Of a stretch of 64,000 nt of DNA, positions 60,030 to 64,000 are shown piece after piece. Made by a program: the position numbers and the translations under genes. A model generated the notes under the pieces. The model saw nothing but the letters and a program-made list of their open reading frames with translations, was not told the origin of the DNA and ran no database searches. The DNA comes from Desmodus rotundus (taxonomy: Eukaryota > Chordata > Mammalia > Chiroptera > Phyllostomidae): contig NC_071389.1 in the NCBI RefSeq assembly GCF_022682495.2, positions 174,654,056 through 174,718,055 on the forward strand. The letters run 5' to 3'. Each line of letters begins with the position of its first letter. Within the stretch, counting starts at the first letter, position 1.

Positions 60030-60130
60030 GTGGTGTTCTAGAAGCCAAATGAAGAAAAATGTTTCCAAGAGGAAGAATTGAGCTGTTAGGTTAGCTATCT
60101 AGGGCAGAAGCTTATCTCCGTGTCCTTGTA
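60030..60130 (+). repeat. Ancient dispersed repeat, part 2 (after L1)
   Basis: GTGTTCTAGAAGCCAAATGAAG and GTTTCCAAGAGGAAGAATTGAG continue the repeat interrupted at 59533, so the L1 is nested. Confidence 0.5.
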
Positions 60131-60168
60131 ATAGCCATGCAAAGGCAAATAAAGACAGCTTTGTCTTT

Positions 60169-60319
60169 TTTATTTTATTTTATTTTATTTTATTTTTTTT
60201 ATTTTATTTTATTGCAGTCTTTTTTTTATTGTTCAAGTACAGTTGTCTCCATTGCCACCCCACCCCATCCATCCCCACCTCCCACCCTTGACCCTACCCC
60301 ACTTTTGCTTTGTCCATGA
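60169..60319 (-). mobile_element. L1 3' end (antisense), severely truncated
   Basis: Starts with T-rich (TTTTA)n sequence, then TTATTGTTCAAGTACAGTTGT and a C-rich reverse 3' UTR. It is flanked by GACAGCTTTGTCTTT (60154-60168) and GACAGTTTTGTCTTT (60320-60334), a target duplication with one mismatch. Confidence 0.8.
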
Positions 60320-63300
60320 GACAGTTTTGTCTTTAAAGAGGTAACTCTGGACTTCAACAGATAATTTCTGCCATTATCCAGTTGGCCTGAGCTTCCTCAT
60401 AGCACTAAACTCTAAACTTCCACACCTGACGCTAAAGGAATACAGTTTCCCTGTGGGTGGCTATGTATGCGTCGAATTGCGGAGCCTTCTACCTCTGGAA
60501 GGAAGAAGAGGGGAGTGGACACTAGGGGACGGTTAGCAGTCTTTGGCCTGCACACCATGTTCTTGGTACAGTGATGTGCACATCACACAATATTCTCCCC
60601 AGAAACCTTCCTTCTGTACATGTATATTTTTGTATAAGGTACAACTTTTGAAGCTAACAAAATGGTTTATTGGGAACAATTCCCTTTGTGAAGGAGCTGT
60701 AATGTCATCCTATGAAAAGTAATACCTCTTGTGTCATAGGCCAAGATCCAAGATACACATCTTAATTTTCTAGAATTTTAATATCCAGGTATGCCTTTCC
60801 TTCTACATTGAATGAAGGGGGCACAGTCATGTCCTTCCCTTCCCATCTTACATGCCTATATTTAGAAACAGTATAGTAGTGGTTTTCTAAACTGACATTA
60901 TGCGCAACCACCTTGTCCTGCAGGAGAGCTGGGAGAATGAGCTGGAGTGATGTTTGAGGGTGCACGAAGGAAAGTGCTGAAGTTTGGGGAAGCATGAAAC
61001 AGAGAGCAGATAAGCGATTGTCGACCTTACGTGCAGACAGATCCAAAAGAGCCTGGGCTACAAATCACCTTTTCTATTGATATAGGTCATTTCCCTTTTT
61101 GTGGGCAGGACAGATGAGAAAGAAGTGGAAAGAAGGTAGAATTTTCTTTTAAAAACTTCCAGGAGGACAAAGTTTCCTACTTTGGGGGCTAAGGCAGGAA
61201 TGTGTGGAGTGACCGTGAGTGATTCACCCCATGAGTGAAAGAGCAAATGATTACTTTATAGAATGACAGTAGCAATAATGATGGTTGCTAGTATTGCTCT
61301 GTGTGTTACTGCTGGGATTTTTTTAAAGAGTAGGAATAGTAACTGTGAAGCAGATATATTTTGCTATTTTTGATTTAGAGCATATGAAGATTATTGTCAT
61401 TGAGTTCTTCAATCTTTATCAAAAATGGAGCAAATTCAGCATTTCTCATAGCTTTTACTTGCATATCAGAGAAAGTGGGGAAAAGAGAGGGTCCAAGTAA
61501 TAAAAAGGAATAAATCTCATTCTTCTTTCACCAAGGATAACTAGACAAGCCTGAAGTAGAATATGAAATGAATATTGCTTTACAAACATAGGAAAGTAAG
61601 TAGCATTATTAGCATGATATCAGAACTGAGCAACAAGAGATTAAAAGATGAAAGTCCAAGATGACGTCAGTGATTTATGAATGCTTCCATATGTTGCTGC
61701 TGTGCATAGAACATCAGATTTCTGTTGTCTAGTTATTGTTGAATAATTCTTGTGGTGTAACTTTTTAACAATTAAATCAAGGCCATTCGTATACAAAGAA
61801 ACTGATACTAGCTCATTAACAAAATTTATCTTCTTTATTCTTTAACATATTTGAGTATTAGGGAGTATTGTTCATAAAGCCGGTTTTGCCACCTCCTCTC
61901 CCTCACTTCACACCATCACAGATGATAAGTAGATACCTAGTCATTCCATAGAGTAGAAGTATAGAATAAGGGACTGATTTCCATAACATACAAAATTTAG
62001 TCTTTCTGATGAGGCCGTATATCTAAAATCATTGGTTTATTTATTTTCCCTCAGAAATGACTTTGTATGAATGGTCTCCCCAATCATAATACTTCCATCG
62101 CCTCATTTACTGTCCTGCCTGCAGAGCCCCGGACGTTTTACTTGGAGATGGGAAGGAACATGTATTCAGGGGTCACTATGAGCCAGACAAAGTTTAGTGG
62201 CTTTAAACCTTGCGAGTCTCTCCCTCTACCCTCAGCGTCTGTACACATGTGTGCACACGAGCCTGCTCACATTCCCCAGAGGGAAGTATGCCCATAGCCT
62301 TTTATCTACTCCTTTCCTTGTATTCCCTCTCCCCTCTGTCAAAACAAAGATTTTACTACTCCTCTACCCTTTACTTTACTCTTAGGTTTTCCTCATAGTC
62401 ATCCCTACGTATACACTGGAAGTGCTCATAGGGCTTGGAAGAAAGAAATTACTGTGAGGCTGTCAAGACAGATTTTGTTCTTGAATAAGAGCCTCCCTCC
62501 CTCCCTCCCTTATCCTTTGTTTTTTCTTCTGTTTGTTTTTATTCATTCCCTTAGCACTGTGTCTTCTGCAATTCAAAGTCAGATAGGCCTTGGTCCAAGT
62601 CCTCAAGGGAGGAGAAGCTGAAAACTTAGCCATGAATTACAATGCAATTTGTTACTAATGTGTGTAAATGATTTTGGGGACCCTGAGGTGCATCAGAGTT
62701 ATACCTACTCAGGAACCACCTCTTCTGGGAAGCTGGGAAGCAGCGTGAACAAATACACAGAGGTATCCAACAGCGTAGCAGGCTCAGAACACCTGGATGT
62801 CTGGAGAGAAATTGACTCTTGGTCTGGCACCATTCACAAAAAAAATTCCATTTTTCTCGTGCCATATTTTTGGGAAGGTGAGGTTTTTATAAAAGCGGTC
62901 TGGTTTCCGCTCTCAGAGAAATCTGCCATTCTTTAGCCAGGAAATGGCCCCTGAGAAGTAAATTTGAAGCAGTTTTTGGAGATCCACTTACCACTTTGTT
63001 TATTGGAGAGTTGACAGCTGTTTGTTTCTGCTAGTCATTAAATTATCCATTTCAAATAAAGACAATTTCCTGGAATTAAATTCTGTGAAAAAAATACATT
63101 CTTTCACCTTTCTCTCTGGATCCTCTTATTTTTGTACATCTTTATAGGCACAGCCACAGACTATTAGCCGGAGCGTGTTTTCTCTGTAGTCTTCGTTTCT
63201 AGAACCATATTTTTCAGGTTTGGCCTAATAGATTTGCAGTAGAGATACATTTTTTTAAGTAGAGTTTGTTAAACTATCTGACTTAGAGTTTTCTGCATAG

Positions 63301-63559
63301 ACATTAGTATTTTCCAAATAAAGTATTGTCTTAGATTCTACGAAAGCCATTAAATTATTAAGTTTTTGTTTTAGACTATTAGGCAGCAGTGGGCCAGACA
63401 AAATGATTTGGCAAGCTGTTTTTCACTCAGGGTAGTGCATTGCACAGCATCAAAATTTAATTTGAGTACATAAACCAGTGCTTATTTTTCGGCTTGGCTT
63501 TTGAAAATATACAAATAGTTACCATCTTCTTGCTAAAAAATAACTTATTGTCATTTCAG

Positions 63560-63708
63560 GTGGTGCAGGCAACAGGAGGTCCTGAGCTAGCCAGCTCAGT
63601 GCTCAGCCCCCTGTTGACTAAGGACACAATTGATTTCTTAAATTATACTGTCAATACCGATGAAAGGCAGCTGTGGATTTCATTGGGAGAAACTTGGATG
63701 AAAGCCAG
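63560..63708 (+). CDS. EPS8: EPS8 coding exon 12 (last in window)
   Basis: A 149-nt exon encoding residues 368-416 plus two bases of codon 417: VVQATGGPELASSVLSPLL, TKDTIDFLNYTVNTDE, then RQLWISLGETWMKA. The acceptor is ATTGTCATTTCAG and the donor is CCAG|GTAAAC at 63709. The known protein continues from here into the linker before the SH3 domain, so the remaining exons lie beyond 64000. Confidence 0.94.
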
Positions 63709-64000
63709 GTAAACATAGATGAGTTTAGTATTTAATACCTATCATACTTATTGTTCTCTGTTTAATACATGATCTAACAACACATTTATTAACCATCTAT
63801 GTATGAAGGACTAGGTGTTATAGATGGAAAAACCTAAACTCATAAAAGGCTAAATGTCTAGTGGAAAAGATAGTAGCGTATGGAACATAATCCATGATCA
63901 ATGCCAAGGTGACTCATAAACAAACTGCTGTTGGTTGGCAAGGTGAGGCAGTCAGGAAGAGGATTTAGAGGGGAGGGTAGTTAGCTTTCCGATAAGAACC

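Larger units (their letters stand above)
57907..63559 (+). other. EPS8: EPS8 intron 11
   Basis: A 5653-bp GT-AG intron, phase 0. It holds three diverged short tandem units (58441-58512), a (TG)n tract (58609-58638), an ancient dispersed repeat split by an L1 (58640-60130) and a second L1 3' end (60169-60319). From 60340 to 63559 I see nothing nameable apart from a short CTCC run near 62495. Confidence 0.85.
31176..64000 (+). other. EPS8: EPS8 gene, 5' coding half (runs off right edge)
   Basis: Twelve exons on the + strand join without a frame break into the first 416 residues of EPS8, epidermal growth factor receptor kinase substrate 8. EPS8 is a cytoplasmic adaptor that caps and bundles actin filaments, links to Rac through ABI1 and SOS1, and is needed in stereocilia and microvilli (family knowledge). 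The full protein is about 820 residues, so roughly half is here. The coding exons are at 31197-31255, 33163-33239, 42566-42633, 43740-43901, 46183-46332, 48192-48274, 48792-48928, 51961-52034, 53328-53454, 57382-57470, 57832-57906 and 63560-63708. The PTB domain, a proline-rich segment and the middle helical region are present. The SH3 domain and C-terminal effector region lie beyond the edge. The upstream 5' UTR exon(s) and promoter were not identified. Identification rests on remembered similarity to mammalian EPS8. Confidence 0.96.

Noticed and set aside
1..64000. CRISPR arrays, bacterial operons, phage or plasmid functions
   Set aside because: The window is intron-rich vertebrate DNA. The short tandem repeats seen are microsatellites or local duplications without regular spacers.

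Overview
This is a vertebrate nuclear window, almost certainly from a bat (Chiroptera). The host gene is EPS8, and the repeats include several tRNA-derived SINEs with the bat-specific Ves architecture (one intact + strand copy at 51189-51382 with a 14-bp target duplication), recent ORF1-only LINEs of the half-L1 (HAL1) type, and two short DNA transposons with TA target sites. I cannot name the species.

Layout. Positions 1-31175 hold no recognisable coding exon. They appear to be the 5' intron or upstream part of EPS8, filled with MIR, L2, old L1, Ves SINE, hAT and mariner-type MITEs, one MaLR solo LTR (22010-22471), an old HAL1-like stretch and a young HAL1 copy (26107-28096). From 31176 to the right edge lies the 5' coding half of EPS8 on the + strand: twelve coding exons totalling 1250 nt, encoding residues 1-416 plus two bases of codon 417. 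Every exon junction keeps frame. The gene runs off the right edge, so the SH3 domain and the C-terminal actin-binding region are outside the window.

EPS8 is an actin capping, bundling and signalling adaptor. Exons 3-6 encode the PTB domain, exon 7 a proline-rich segment, and exons 8-12 the helical, lysine-rich middle of the protein. Exon 4 has an unusual GC splice donor and a weak AAG acceptor and is symmetric (162 nt, phase 0-0). Intron 2 contains a possible 51-nt symmetric cassette exon (41142-41192).

The introns are shaped by retrotransposition. A second HAL1 copy (55229-57130) sits in intron 9, a 5'-inverted (twin-primed) L1 in intron 2, and two L1 3' ends in intron 11, one of them inside an older repeat. 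No prokaryote-like system, CRISPR array, rRNA or functional tRNA gene was seen. The most unusual items are the candidate cassette exon, the non-canonical splice sites of exon 4, and an antisense open frame shared by the 5' regions of both HAL1 copies.
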